Assembly (NCBI GenBank): GCA_965214205.1
Contig: OZ243941.1
Location: 2,232,001 to 2,296,000 of the forward strand
Source of the DNA: G963663315 sp965214205
GTDB lineage: Bacteria > Pseudomonadota > Gammaproteobacteria > Arenicellales > Poriferihabitantaceae
DNA: 64,000 nt
Reading direction: 5' to 3'
Notes under the pieces: generated by a model
What the model was told of the DNA's origin: nothing
Seen by the model: only the letters and a program-made list of their open reading frames with translations
The model's database searches: none
Position numbers and translations under genes: made by a program
Part shown: positions 1 through 7,498 of the stretch, piece by piece
Layout: each line of letters begins with the position of its first letter
Position numbering within the stretch: the first letter of the stretch is position 1

Positions 1-948
1 TTCGCTGGCAGTCAACTCCACCAGTTCGTCCTGTAACTTACGCTCAATCTCGGTCAGTGAAGCAACCTGTTGAAGCGCCTGCGCCAGTGATTCCGCCAAC
101 GAGACGCGTTCGGCCTCGACATTTTCCAGCATGACTTCGAGGTCCGCCTTTTGCTGTGTCAGATCATCCCGCGCCGCGGCCAGCAACGCCACTTCTTCCT
201 GCAACCCGCTCTCACTGTTGATCAGCGTGGCAATCTGTTCACGCGCCTGCGTCAGCGATTCCGTCAGTGAGGAGCGTTCGGCCTCGACATTTTCCAGCAT
301 GACTTCGAGGTCCGCCTTTTGCTGTGTCAGATCATCCCGCGCCGCGGCCAGCAACGCCACTTCTTCCTGTAACCCGCTCTCACTGTTGATCAGCGTGGCA
401 ATCTGTTCACGCGCCTGCGTCAGCGATTCCGTCAGTGAGGAGCGTTCGGCTTCGACGCGTTGCAACAAAGTCTGGAGATCCGCTGTGTCGGCGGTCAGGC
501 CCTCCACCTTCGCTGAGGTTTCAAGCTGGGCCTGTTGCAGTCGCACGTTGGCCTGCTCAAGCTCCTCCCGCACCGCGTTCACTGACTCCAGATCCGCCAG
601 CAGTTCAACCTGATGCTCGGACAACGAGGCAATCCGGTCCAGCGCCTGCGTCAACGACATCGACAATGAGGTTCGCTCGGTTTCCGCGCTTTCCAGAGAG
701 GCTTCCAACTCCGTATTTTTTTGCAACAGATCCTGATTGGCCAGCATCACAGCCTCCCTGGCCGTGATATTGGTCAGTAACTCACTGCTCAATCCGAAAT
801 TGCGCACCATGATGACGACCAGCGTCATCAGGAATATCATCACGATTACCGTCATGATATCGGTAAAAGACGGCCATACGCTGTCATCCCCGATACCTGT
901 GGCGCCGTGGCCGATCCTGAGATCGACAAAGCCGTTGGTTTTCAGCAT
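1..948 (-). CDS. MotB/ExbD-like stator subunit with long coiled-coil stalk (partial)
   Basis: The frame is open through the left edge, so the C-terminus is missing; 316 codons are visible. A short cytoplasmic N-terminus is followed by one membrane segment (about residues 28-50) that starts PSFTDIMTVIVM. The Asp at residue 30 sits where MotB, ZorB and ExbD proteins carry their proton-binding Asp. From about residue 60 onward the protein is a continuous Leu/Ala/Glu/Gln-rich heptad coiled coil. Blocks reading ER.SL.ESL.QA recur, and two of them are identical 56-residue copies. The MotA-like partner lies 14 bp upstream, so the two probably form a proton-driven inner-membrane stator. Whether an OmpA-like peptidoglycan-binding domain follows cannot be seen. 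There is no flagellar gene nearby, so a TolQR-, Zorya- or gliding-type role is as possible as flagellar rotation. Confidence 0.75.
   Translation of the reverse strand, partial: MLKTNGFVDLRIGHGATGIGDDSVWPSFTDIMTVIVMIFLMTLVVIMVRNFGLSSELLTNITAREAVMLANQDLLQKNTELEASLESAETERTSLSMSLTQALDRIASLSEHQVELLADLESVNAVREELEQANVRLQQAQLETSAKVEGLTADTADLQTLLQRVEAERSSLTESLTQAREQIATLINSESGLQEEVALLAAARDDLTQQKADLEVMLENVEAERSSLTESLTQAREQIATLINSESGLQEEVALLAAARDDLTQQKADLEVMLENVEAERVSLAESLAQALQQVASLTEIERKLQDELVELTASE
106..441. repeat. In-phase 168-bp tandem duplication inside the MotB-like gene
   Basis: Positions 106-273 and 274-441 are two copies of a 168-bp unit. Base-by-base reading finds one difference, c at 202 versus t at 370, and it is silent at the third position of a Leu codon (CTG/TTG type change on the coding strand is the only candidate; otherwise the copies are the same). 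The next bases, from 442, start a third unit but diverge within about 15 bases. The unit encodes 56 residues, exactly eight heptads, so the duplication lengthens the coiled coil without breaking its register. Near identity implies a recent event. Confidence 0.93.
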
Positions 949-962
949 TCGGCAGTCCGGCT

Positions 963-1979
963 CTAGGGTTCCAGGCCCCCGGGTCGCAACCGGAATCCAC
1001 GTTGCAACAGGGTTACAACCTCATTCAGATTTTCATTATTCTGGCTGGTTGTGGACATCTGGACTTCAATCATTTCACGGATCAGGGCCAGCATTTCCTG
1101 ATTGCCCTGATCTTCCATTGCCCGCGACTCCAGCAGTTCCGTCAGTTTCTGTGTTACCCGTTCCTGGGCCTGTCCCAATTTTTCAATCAACTCACCGGCG
1201 GACTGGATATCCGAGAAATCCAGCGCCGACCCTTGCTGGCCGCCCTGGAGATGCGGTATCAATGTGGTCGCGGTCACTTCCTCGATCTTGCTGATCAGGA
1301 AAGTCTGGGTGTCGGTCAGTTTGATATAAAAATAGCCGAAGAACAGATACGCGAGGATTGCGGTCAGGGTGGTGGACAGTGCGGTGGACATGCCGAAAAT
1401 CATAGTGCCCAGACCTTGAGCGCTTTCCTGGTCACCGCCCGGAAGAATATTGATCTGCCCGCTGCTCTGCAAAATATCAGAAGCGCCCAGCAACGAAATC
1501 GACAGAGAAACAATCGTTCCGAACACGCCGGTCAGGATCAGCACATTGTGGACAAATTTCAGAAAACTGTTGCGGCTTGATTCAGAGGCCAGCAAGGTGG
1601 CGGCCAGGGCATTGTGATTGATGGCCTCACGTCGAAGACTCAGTGACTGAAGGGTCAGAAACCGCTCAGAGATCATCAGTTTGCGGGGAATTCCAATCAA
1701 TGGTTCACTGCCTGTACCGAGATTGGACTGCAACCGATTGATCGCCTGCTCCTGGTTCCGATACTCCATGAATCGCTTGATCAGTTCAAACAGGCCGCAA
1801 ACAAACAGAAGCAGGATGCCTCCGTTGATCAGCCAGCCTACCGCGTTGACCTGGTTATGGAAATAAATCTGTGTGATCAGGTCCCGCTGCCAAACCCCCG
1901 CGATTGCCAGAATTCCCAGAACAAGCAGTATTTGTAACAGAATATTTCGAGTGTAATTATGTGGAGTAGCGTCAATCAT
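963..1979 (-). CDS. MotA/TolQ/ExbB family proton-channel protein
   Basis: This 338-residue protein has four hydrophobic segments: about 12-30, 45-67, 140-166 and 198-220. The last two flank a periplasmic loop, and the region LTGVFGTIVSLS followed later by FGMSTALSTTLTAILAYLFFGYF is the typical MotA/TolQ/ExbB channel core. A cytoplasmic C-terminal tail of about 110 residues is Glu/Gln-rich and probably helical. It would pair with the MotB-like subunit encoded immediately downstream. The gene starts 154 bp after mnmE with its own likely promoter, so it may be expressed independently. The substrate or driven partner is unknown. ExbB, TolQ and the ZorA subunit of Zorya defence systems are the nearest structural analogues, but ZorA normally has a much longer tail. 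Confidence 0.8.
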   Translation of the reverse strand: MIDATPHNYTRNILLQILLVLGILAIAGVWQRDLITQIYFHNQVNAVGWLINGGILLLFVCGLFELIKRFMEYRNQEQAINRLQSNLGTGSEPLIGIPRKLMISERFLTLQSLSLRREAINHNALAATLLASESSRNSFLKFVHNVLILTGVFGTIVSLSISLLGASDILQSSGQINILPGGDQESAQGLGTMIFGMSTALSTTLTAILAYLFFGYFYIKLTDTQTFLISKIEEVTATTLIPHLQGGQQGSALDFSDIQSAGELIEKLGQAQERVTQKLTELLESRAMEDQGNQEMLALIREMIEVQMSTTSQNNENLNEVVTLLQRGFRLRPGGLEP

Positions 1980-2053
1980 TCTATTTTTCCAGGTTCATTC
2001 GTATCGGGTTCAGCTTGTCCATTCGATGGCCGCCGCCGTCAGAATTGCGCCGT

Positions 2054-2069
2054 ATTATACCGAATTATA
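2054..2069 (-). promoter_or_regulatory. Two tandem TATAAT -10 hexamers ahead of the MotAB-like pair
   Basis: On the minus strand two perfect TATAAT hexamers (plus-strand ATTATA at 2054-2059 and 2064-2069) lie 10 bp apart, about 75-90 bp upstream of the MotA-like start codon. No good -35 box was found at 17 bp from either. The preceding stretch is A/T-rich, which could help polymerase binding. I infer a promoter for the MotAB-like genes. Confidence 0.45.
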
Positions 2070-2133
2070 CAAGTAATTATTTTTTCGCAGGAAAAACATT
2101 CAAAGGCTGGCCGGCCACGCGGCAATTTGAAAG

Positions 2134-3531
2134 TCATTTACCGATACAGAATGCGCTGAAAATCATACCGAGCAGATCATCACTGCTGATTTCTCCGGTA
2201 ATCCCGGACAGCGCGCGCTGACAGGCGTTCAAATCTTCGGCCAGCAATTCACCGGCCTGGAATTTTTTCTGTTGTTCCAGGCCATGGAGCAGGAACTCCT
2301 CAGCCCGGTCCAGCGCGTCGAGATGCCTTTGCCGGGCAAGGAAATGACTGTCGTCAACATCACGAAACCCGGCAATGTGTCTGATTTTCCCCTTCAGGAT
2401 GTCGATACCGTCACCGGTGAGCGCGGACACACATACCTCGTTTTCAGCCCCGCAGCCGGGTCGGCGGCCGGTCAGGTCGATTTTATTGCGTACCAGCAGG
2501 ACCGGGGCCGGGGTATCCAGTTCCCGCAACAGGGAATTCGTCTCGATATCCGAAGTTTGGGAATCATCCACCAGTAAAAGCGCCAGCCCGGCGCGGTTCT
2601 GCTGCTGAATCGCCCGGCGTACCCCTTCCGCTTCGATTTCACTGGCGGCCGGTCGGATTCCGGCGGTATCGACTATTTCTACAGGCAGTCCATCCAGGTC
2701 GATGAACTGTTCCAGCACGTCCCGTGTGGTGCCGGGAATGTCGCTGACAATCGCCCGTTGGTCATTGCACAAATAGTTGAGCAGACTGGATTTTCCCGCA
2801 TTCGGCAAACCCGTCAACACCACCTTCAGGCCCTCCCGCAGCAACATTCCCTGTCTGGTGGATCTTTTCAACGAAGCGAACAGGGACGACAGATGTTCCA
2901 GTTGATCGACCACCCTGGCGTCTTCGAGAAAATCTATTTCCTCATCCGGGAAATCAATGGCGGCTTCGACAAAAATCCGCAGACGGGTCACCTCCTCCAC
3001 CAGTTCGTGGATGCGCCTCGAAAAGCCACCCTGAAGCGATTGAACCGCAGACCGGGCCGCGGCCTGCGTGCCGCTGTCGATCAAATCCGCAATCGCCTCC
3101 GCCTGGGTCAGATCCATCCGTCCGTTCAAAAAAGCGCGTTTGGAGAATTCGCCGGGCTGAGCCAGTCTGGCGCCCAACGCCAGGCAATTCTGCAACAACA
3201 TCTGCATCACCACGGGACTGCCGTGAGCCTGGAGTTCGAGCGTGGATTCCCCGGTGAAACTGTGCGGGGCGGGGAAATACAAGGCGATTCCATTGTCAAT
3301 AACCAAGCCGTCCCGGTCCAGGAAATCGGTATGGTGGGCATGGCGGGGAGCCGGACAGACGCCGACAAGCCGCCTGGCGATGCGGATTACATCCGGGTCG
3401 GGACCGGACAGACGGACAATACTGATTCCCCCGCGGCCCGGCGGCGTCGCAACGGCGACAATGGTATCGGTACTTGCGAAGCCGGGTGAAACCCCGGATT
3501 CCGGTTCAGGGCATGTCCCTGAATCAGGCAC
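2134..3531 (-). CDS. mnmE: tRNA modification GTPase MnmE
   Basis: With MnmG, MnmE installs the carboxymethylaminomethyl group at U34 of tRNAs that read split codon boxes. The 465-residue protein has the folate-binding N-terminal domain (TDTIVAVATPPGRGG near residues 21-35), then a helical domain carrying an inserted G domain. The G motifs are visible: GLPNAGKSS (241-249), IPGTTRD (265-271), DTAG (288-291) and NKID (near 353). The C-terminus ends in the diagnostic CIGK, whose Cys is essential. The start is GTG, overlapping the end of yidC by 8 bp; no ATG occurs before the conserved N-terminus. The position after yidC is the standard gammaproteobacterial order. Confidence 0.97.
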   Translation of the reverse strand: MPDSGTCPEPESGVSPGFASTDTIVAVATPPGRGGISIVRLSGPDPDVIRIARRLVGVCPAPRHAHHTDFLDRDGLVIDNGIALYFPAPHSFTGESTLELQAHGSPVVMQMLLQNCLALGARLAQPGEFSKRAFLNGRMDLTQAEAIADLIDSGTQAAARSAVQSLQGGFSRRIHELVEEVTRLRIFVEAAIDFPDEEIDFLEDARVVDQLEHLSSLFASLKRSTRQGMLLREGLKVVLTGLPNAGKSSLLNYLCNDQRAIVSDIPGTTRDVLEQFIDLDGLPVEIVDTAGIRPAASEIEAEGVRRAIQQQNRAGLALLLVDDSQTSDIETNSLLRELDTPAPVLLVRNKIDLTGRRPGCGAENEVCVSALTGDGIDILKGKIRHIAGFRDVDDSHFLARQRHLDALDRAEEFLLHGLEQQKKFQAGELLAEDLNACQRALSGITGEISSDDLLGMIFSAFCIGK

Positions 3532-5239
3532 TCTGGTACTTGCGGGTGATATAGTATTGCTGCGCGATGGAAAGAAGGTTATTGACCACCCAGTAAAGAA
3601 CCAGGCCGGCCGGGAACCACAGGAAAAAGATGGTAAACACGAAAGGCAGCGCCATCATGATCTTTTTCTGGATCGGGTCGACCGGGGCGGGATTCAGGAA
3701 GTGCTGGGCCAGCATCGAAAGTCCCATGATAATCGGCAACACAAAGTACGGGTCCGGCAGTGAAAGATCATTCAGCCACCACATGAAATCGGCCTGACGC
3801 AGTTCCACACTCTCCAGCAGGGTCCAGTACAATGCGATGAATACCGGAATCTGCACCAGCACGGGTAAACAGCCGCCCGCCGGATTCACTTTCTCCTGCT
3901 TGTAGAGTTTCATCATCTCCTGTTGAAACTTCTGCTTGTCGCCACTGTAGCGCTCTTTCAGTGTCGCCATTCTCGGCTGCAGCTTTTTCATCTTCGCCAT
4001 CGACTTGTAACTGGCCGCTGACAGAGGATAGAAAACCGCCTTGACCAGAACCGTCAGCAGGATAATGGCCCACCCCCAGTTCAGGGTTACCCCGTAGATC
4101 TTGCTCAACAGCCAGAACAGGGGGTTGGCGAGCGGGGTGAACCAGCCATAGTCCACCGTCAATTTCAATCCATTCTTGTTCTGCCGGTCGAGGCGCACCT
4201 GTTCTTTCGGTCCGACAAACATCGCGGTTGGAATCACACCGGTCTGGCTGGGATGGACCGTCACCGGCCGGGTTGTCTTGTAGCCGATGCGGTATTCGGG
4301 TTTGGGAGTCTTGTTGTTCACGCCCGAATACAACTGGTAATAATCGGACTCCATCGGCAGCCATGCGGCCACAAAGTAATGCTGCAGCATCGCAACCCAG
4401 CCATCCACCGTGGTCATGTTCAATGTTTCGTCCTGAATCTCGCCGTAGTCAATTTTGTCGTACTTGTCTTCCTCGGTATAAATCGCCGCCCCATTGTAAC
4501 TCGGTATCCGCCCCAGGAAACCCAGTGACCCTTCCTGTTCAATTTCGGTTTGTTTCAACTGTCCGTAGACAAAACCCGTCCATGGCTGGTCGCTGTTGTT
4601 GGTGACCCGGAAATCAACCTCTATCCGGTAACTGTCCCTCTGGAAACGGTAAATTTTCTCATAATCCACGCCATCCGGGGCGCTCCAGGTCAATACCACA
4701 TCCAGATTCTGGTCGTCACCCAGGCGGTACTCGAACTGAGACGCGGAAAACTCGATATTATGATTGGGATACTCCCGGTCCTGCCCGATCAGCCCGCTTT
4801 GCGCGACGAACAGGCTCGGATTGTCCCTGTGCATCAGCACGAACGGAATATCGGGCGTATCCACACTGACCGGATGCTTCAGCAGTTCCACCCGGATCAG
4901 GTCCCCGCCGCGGGGGTCTATTTGCGCATTGACCAGATCTGTCGTGATCTGGATAATCCGGCCATCGGCAGCCCCCGCGTCTTCAGCCGCGCCGACCTCG
5001 TCAACCGGGGCGTCCGCTCCGGCGCTATCAATGTTGGCTGTTATCTCAGGAGCGTCGGGCACATCCTCGGTCAAATTGACACGGGGGACGGCGGCGCCCG
5101 GGACTGACCCATCCGCGCCCCGCTCGGCGGTCGGGACGCCTGCCACCGATCTTTCGCGCTGGAATTCCGTCCAGGATTGCCAGATCATGACCAGCACCAG
5201 GCCGAGCGCCACGAACAGCATCATTTTTTGAAATGGCAT
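3524..5239 (-). CDS. yidC: Membrane protein insertase YidC
   Basis: YidC inserts and folds inner-membrane proteins, alone or with SecYEG. The 571-residue protein is close to the usual proteobacterial length. It has an N-terminal membrane anchor (about 7-22), a Pro/Ala/Asp-rich linker, a large periplasmic beta domain (about 95-330), then five C-terminal transmembrane helices including the segment NPAGGCLPVLVQIPVFIALYW after a basic coiled-coil loop. I chose the ATG at 5239, giving MPFQKMM, because it sits 5 bp after yidD and matches the family N-terminus. A TTG at 5248 would overlap yidD by 4 bp and is the alternative. It lies between yidD and mnmE in the usual operon. Confidence 0.97.
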   Translation of the reverse strand: MPFQKMMLFVALGLVLVMIWQSWTEFQRERSVAGVPTAERGADGSVPGAAVPRVNLTEDVPDAPEITANIDSAGADAPVDEVGAAEDAGAADGRIIQITTDLVNAQIDPRGGDLIRVELLKHPVSVDTPDIPFVLMHRDNPSLFVAQSGLIGQDREYPNHNIEFSASQFEYRLGDDQNLDVVLTWSAPDGVDYEKIYRFQRDSYRIEVDFRVTNNSDQPWTGFVYGQLKQTEIEQEGSLGFLGRIPSYNGAAIYTEEDKYDKIDYGEIQDETLNMTTVDGWVAMLQHYFVAAWLPMESDYYQLYSGVNNKTPKPEYRIGYKTTRPVTVHPSQTGVIPTAMFVGPKEQVRLDRQNKNGLKLTVDYGWFTPLANPLFWLLSKIYGVTLNWGWAIILLTVLVKAVFYPLSAASYKSMAKMKKLQPRMATLKERYSGDKQKFQQEMMKLYKQEKVNPAGGCLPVLVQIPVFIALYWTLLESVELRQADFMWWLNDLSLPDPYFVLPIIMGLSMLAQHFLNPAPVDPIQKKIMMALPFVFTIFFLWFPAGLVLYWVVNNLLSIAQQYYITRKYQSA

Positions 5240-5244
5240 GTTAC

Positions 5245-5475
5245 TCAATTTTCAGCCGGGACCGGATCATCCCCTCCTTCATGCCAGGGATGGCAACGCC
5301 CAACCCGTTTGACGGTCAACCAGGCGCCGTAAATCACGCCATGCCGCTCGACCGCTTCGATCGCGTACCTCGAACAGGTTGGATGGAAGCGGCAGTTCTG
5401 CCGCAGGAACGGACTCAGCGCAATCTGGTAAATCCGGATCAGGACAATCAAGATTTTTTCCGGCAACTTTCGCAT
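5245..5475 (-). CDS. yidD: Membrane protein insertion efficiency factor YidD
   Basis: This small 76-residue basic protein assists YidC-dependent insertion at the inner membrane. It carries the family signature: LIRIYQIALSPFLRQNCRFHP followed by a TCS.YA.EA motif, and the conserved Cys and His residues near the middle and end are present. It overlaps rnpA by 28 bp, an arrangement common in this operon and consistent with coupled translation. Length and position agree with the family. Confidence 0.95.
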   Translation of the reverse strand: MRKLPEKILIVLIRIYQIALSPFLRQNCRFHPTCSRYAIEAVERHGVIYGAWLTVKRVGRCHPWHEGGDDPVPAEN

Positions 5476-5837
5476 TTTCGACTCGCTCTACCCCACAAAC
5501 TGTCCAGCTCTTTCTTCAGCATCCGGTTGGGTTGTTCCGCGCCGCCCGCTTTGGACACAACGACGCAATCCATCGAACAACCCGCGGACGACAGCGTCCA
5601 CTGATTGGCCCGGAACGATTCCCTGATCTGCCTCTTGATCCGGTTGCGTTCAACCGCCTTTTTACTGACCCGTCTGGAAACCGCCAACCCCAGTCTGGCA
5701 TGTGGAAGCGCGTTCCCGGCGACATGCAGACTGAAATACCTGCCATGGACTGAAATCCTTCGATCAAAAACCGCCTTGAACTGAGCGCCTTTCAATAACT
5801 TTTGATGTCGTCCAAAACCAGCCGCAAGCGGCGACAT
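5448..5837 (-). CDS. rnpA: Ribonuclease P protein component
   Basis: RnpA is the protein subunit of RNase P, which works with the rnpB RNA to mature tRNA 5' ends. The 129-residue basic protein contains the conserved RNR motif region (VSKKAVERNRIKRQIRESFR, about residues 57-76) and an aromatic-containing central cleft sequence (YFSLHVA). It is placed 25 bp after rpmH and overlaps yidD, as in most gammaproteobacteria. No rnpB gene was seen in this window. Confidence 0.96.
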   Translation of the reverse strand: MSPLAAGFGRHQKLLKGAQFKAVFDRRISVHGRYFSLHVAGNALPHARLGLAVSRRVSKKAVERNRIKRQIRESFRANQWTLSSAGCSMDCVVVSKAGGAEQPNRMLKKELDSLWGRASRKCESCRKKS

Positions 5838-5862
5838 GGGTCAATCTTGTCAGGCGCTCCAG

Positions 5863-5997
5863 TCAGGCGCTTAAACGGGCGCGGCCTCTGGCGCGGCGCG
5901 CATTGATAATGGCGCGCCCCCCTCTGGTACGCATACGTTCACGAAATCCGTGGGTTCTCTTGCGCTTGACTTCGCTGGGTTGAAATGTACGTTTCAT
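5863..5997 (-). CDS. rpmH: 50S ribosomal protein L34
   Basis: I translated this 44-residue gene by hand. It begins MKRTFQPSEVKRKRTHGF, continues with the invariant RMRTRGGR block and ends RARLSA. It is almost entirely basic, as L34 must be. It is the first gene of the rpmH-rnpA-yidD-yidC-mnmE operon and has a recognisable promoter upstream. No dnaA gene lies divergent to it, unlike in many relatives; an MFS transporter gene occupies that place. Confidence 0.97.
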   Translation of the reverse strand: MKRTFQPSEVKRKRTHGFRERMRTRGGRAIINARRARGRARLSA

Positions 5998-6030
5998 ATT
6001 ATTTGTTCAATCTCCGTCAGAGGGTTGCGG

Positions 6031-6059
6031 AATCTACCCTGTTTGACCAGAAAATTCAA
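6031..6059 (-). promoter_or_regulatory. Sigma-70 promoter for the rpmH operon
   Basis: Reading the minus strand, TTGAAT (plus-strand 6054-6059) and TAGATT (6031-6036) are separated by 17 bp. This places the transcription start about 27 bp before the rpmH ATG. Both hexamers match four or more consensus positions, and the spacing is ideal. Confidence 0.65.
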
Positions 6060-6164
6060 GTGATTTGATATTCCTTGAAACATCCGTTTACACAATATAT
6101 GCTTGGCGCGTAAAACTCATCACTGGCCGTCGAATCCGGCCGCGGACTACTCCGGACGATCCCG

Positions 6165-7478
6165 ATGCGCACAATCCTGACCGACAAGAAGGTAGTCGCC
6201 TGGGCATTGTATGACTGGGGTAATTCCGCCTTCGCCACGACGGTCGTCGCCGGATTCTTTCCGATTTTCTACAGCACACTGTCATCCGACCTGAGTGTCA
6301 CCGATTCCCAGTTCTGGTTCAACATGACCCTGGCCATAAGCAGCGCGCTGGTCGCCGTCGCGGCTCCGGTTCTGGGAGCCATTGCCGACTCCGGAAGCTC
6401 CCGCAAAAAGTTCCTGGCCACTTTCTCCCTGCTCGGAATTCTGATGTGCGTGGGGCTGGCCTGGGTCGGGGCGGGAATGTGGTGGGCGGCGCTGATCGTC
6501 TACGGCCTGGGGCAGATCGGATTCTCCACCTCCATGATTTTTTATGACGCGCTGCTCGTCGAGGTATCGTCCGGGGAGGATATGGATGTCGTGTCCGGCT
6601 ACGGCTACGCCCTGGGCTATATCGGAGGCGGGCTGCTTTTCCTGGTCAATGTCCTGATGGTTACGCAATTCGAATGGTTTGGCATCCCCGATCAGGCCAG
6701 CGCCCTGTCCCTGTCCTTTGTCTCCGTCGGCGTCTGGTGGACGGTATTCACACTGCCATTGCTGTATGTTGTCGAGGAACCGCAGGAATCGCAAGGATCG
6801 GCCGCTGTCTCGAAGACGGAAACAATCAGACAGGGCTTTGCGCATCTGGCCGAGACCTTTCGGGAAATCCGGAAACTGAAATATGTGCTGTTGTTCCTGA
6901 TCAGCTACTGGCTGTACATTGACGGCCTCGGCACCATTTTCAGGACCGCGGTGTTTTTCGCGGACCGCATCCTGAATCTGCCGCCGGAAAGCCTGATTAC
7001 CGCGCTCCTGCTGACCCAGTTCATATCCTTCCCCTCGGCGTTGTTCTTCGGCTGGCTGGGCCAGAGAATCGGCCCGAAACGTGGCATACTGATTGGCTTG
7101 CTGGTCTATACCATAGTCGTCATCTATGCCTGGAAATGGCTCAACTCCGCTGTCGATTTCTACTGGCTTGCCGCGACCATCGGTCTGGTTCAGGGTGGCG
7201 TGCAAAGCCTGAGCAGGTCCCTGTTCGCCCGCTTGATTCCACAATCGAAGACGACCGAATTTTTTGGTTTTTATAATATGGTGGGCAAGTTCGCCAGCAT
7301 CTTCGGTCCGATCCTGATGGCGCTCGTACCGATTGTCTTCGTCGGCGGCAGCGCCCGGGACAGCATTCTGGTTCTGGTCATTCTTTTTGTCTCCGGCGGC
7401 TACCTGCTTTACCGCCTCGATGTGGACAAGGCGGTCTTGGCGACGCAGGCGCTGGACGATCACAACTCAACAACCTGA
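6165..7478 (+). CDS. UMF1-type MFS transporter
   Basis: This 437-residue protein has about twelve hydrophobic segments. It opens with the characteristic VVAWALYDWGNSAFATTVVAG stretch of the UMF1 (Atg22-like) branch of the major facilitator superfamily. The conserved cytoplasmic loop after helix 2 (ADSGSSRKKF) and the mid-protein loop region (about 195-235) are recognisable. Members are thought to export amino acids or similar small molecules, but the bacterial substrate is not established. It is divergent from rpmH and ends 20 bp before the PLP decarboxylase gene, so the two may be co-transcribed, possibly to move the substrate or product of the decarboxylase. Confidence 0.88.
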   Translation: MRTILTDKKVVAWALYDWGNSAFATTVVAGFFPIFYSTLSSDLSVTDSQFWFNMTLAISSALVAVAAPVLGAIADSGSSRKKFLATFSLLGILMCVGLAWVGAGMWWAALIVYGLGQIGFSTSMIFYDALLVEVSSGEDMDVVSGYGYALGYIGGGLLFLVNVLMVTQFEWFGIPDQASALSLSFVSVGVWWTVFTLPLLYVVEEPQESQGSAAVSKTETIRQGFAHLAETFREIRKLKYVLLFLISYWLYIDGLGTIFRTAVFFADRILNLPPESLITALLLTQFISFPSALFFGWLGQRIGPKRGILIGLLVYTIVVIYAWKWLNSAVDFYWLAATIGLVQGGVQSLSRSLFARLIPQSKTTEFFGFYNMVGKFASIFGPILMALVPIVFVGGSARDSILVLVILFVSGGYLLYRLDVDKAVLATQALDDHNSTT

Positions 7479-7498
7479 TACTGATATTGACGACAGAT

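Noticed and set aside
131..613. Long plus-strand open frame with an internal repeat
   Set aside because: It lies antisense to the MotB-like gene, and its repeat is simply the 168-bp duplication read in another frame. It has no ribosome-binding site and low-complexity Ser/Arg composition.
1..1979. A complete Zorya anti-phage system
   Set aside because: Only a MotA/MotB-like pair is present, the A subunit lacks the long ZorA tail, and no ZorC, ZorD or ZorE-like gene is within the window. Kept only as a possible relationship.
2758..3489. 243-codon plus-strand frame opposite mnmE
   Set aside because: It is antisense to a well-conserved gene. Such shadow frames are common opposite GC-rich genes, and the translation resembles no family.
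5998..6164. Possible oriC next to rpmH
   Set aside because: TTTACACAA near 6088 is the closest DnaA-box-like sequence and departs from TTATCCACA at two or more places. There is no cluster, no dnaA or dnaN and no A/T-rich unwinding region beyond the promoter.
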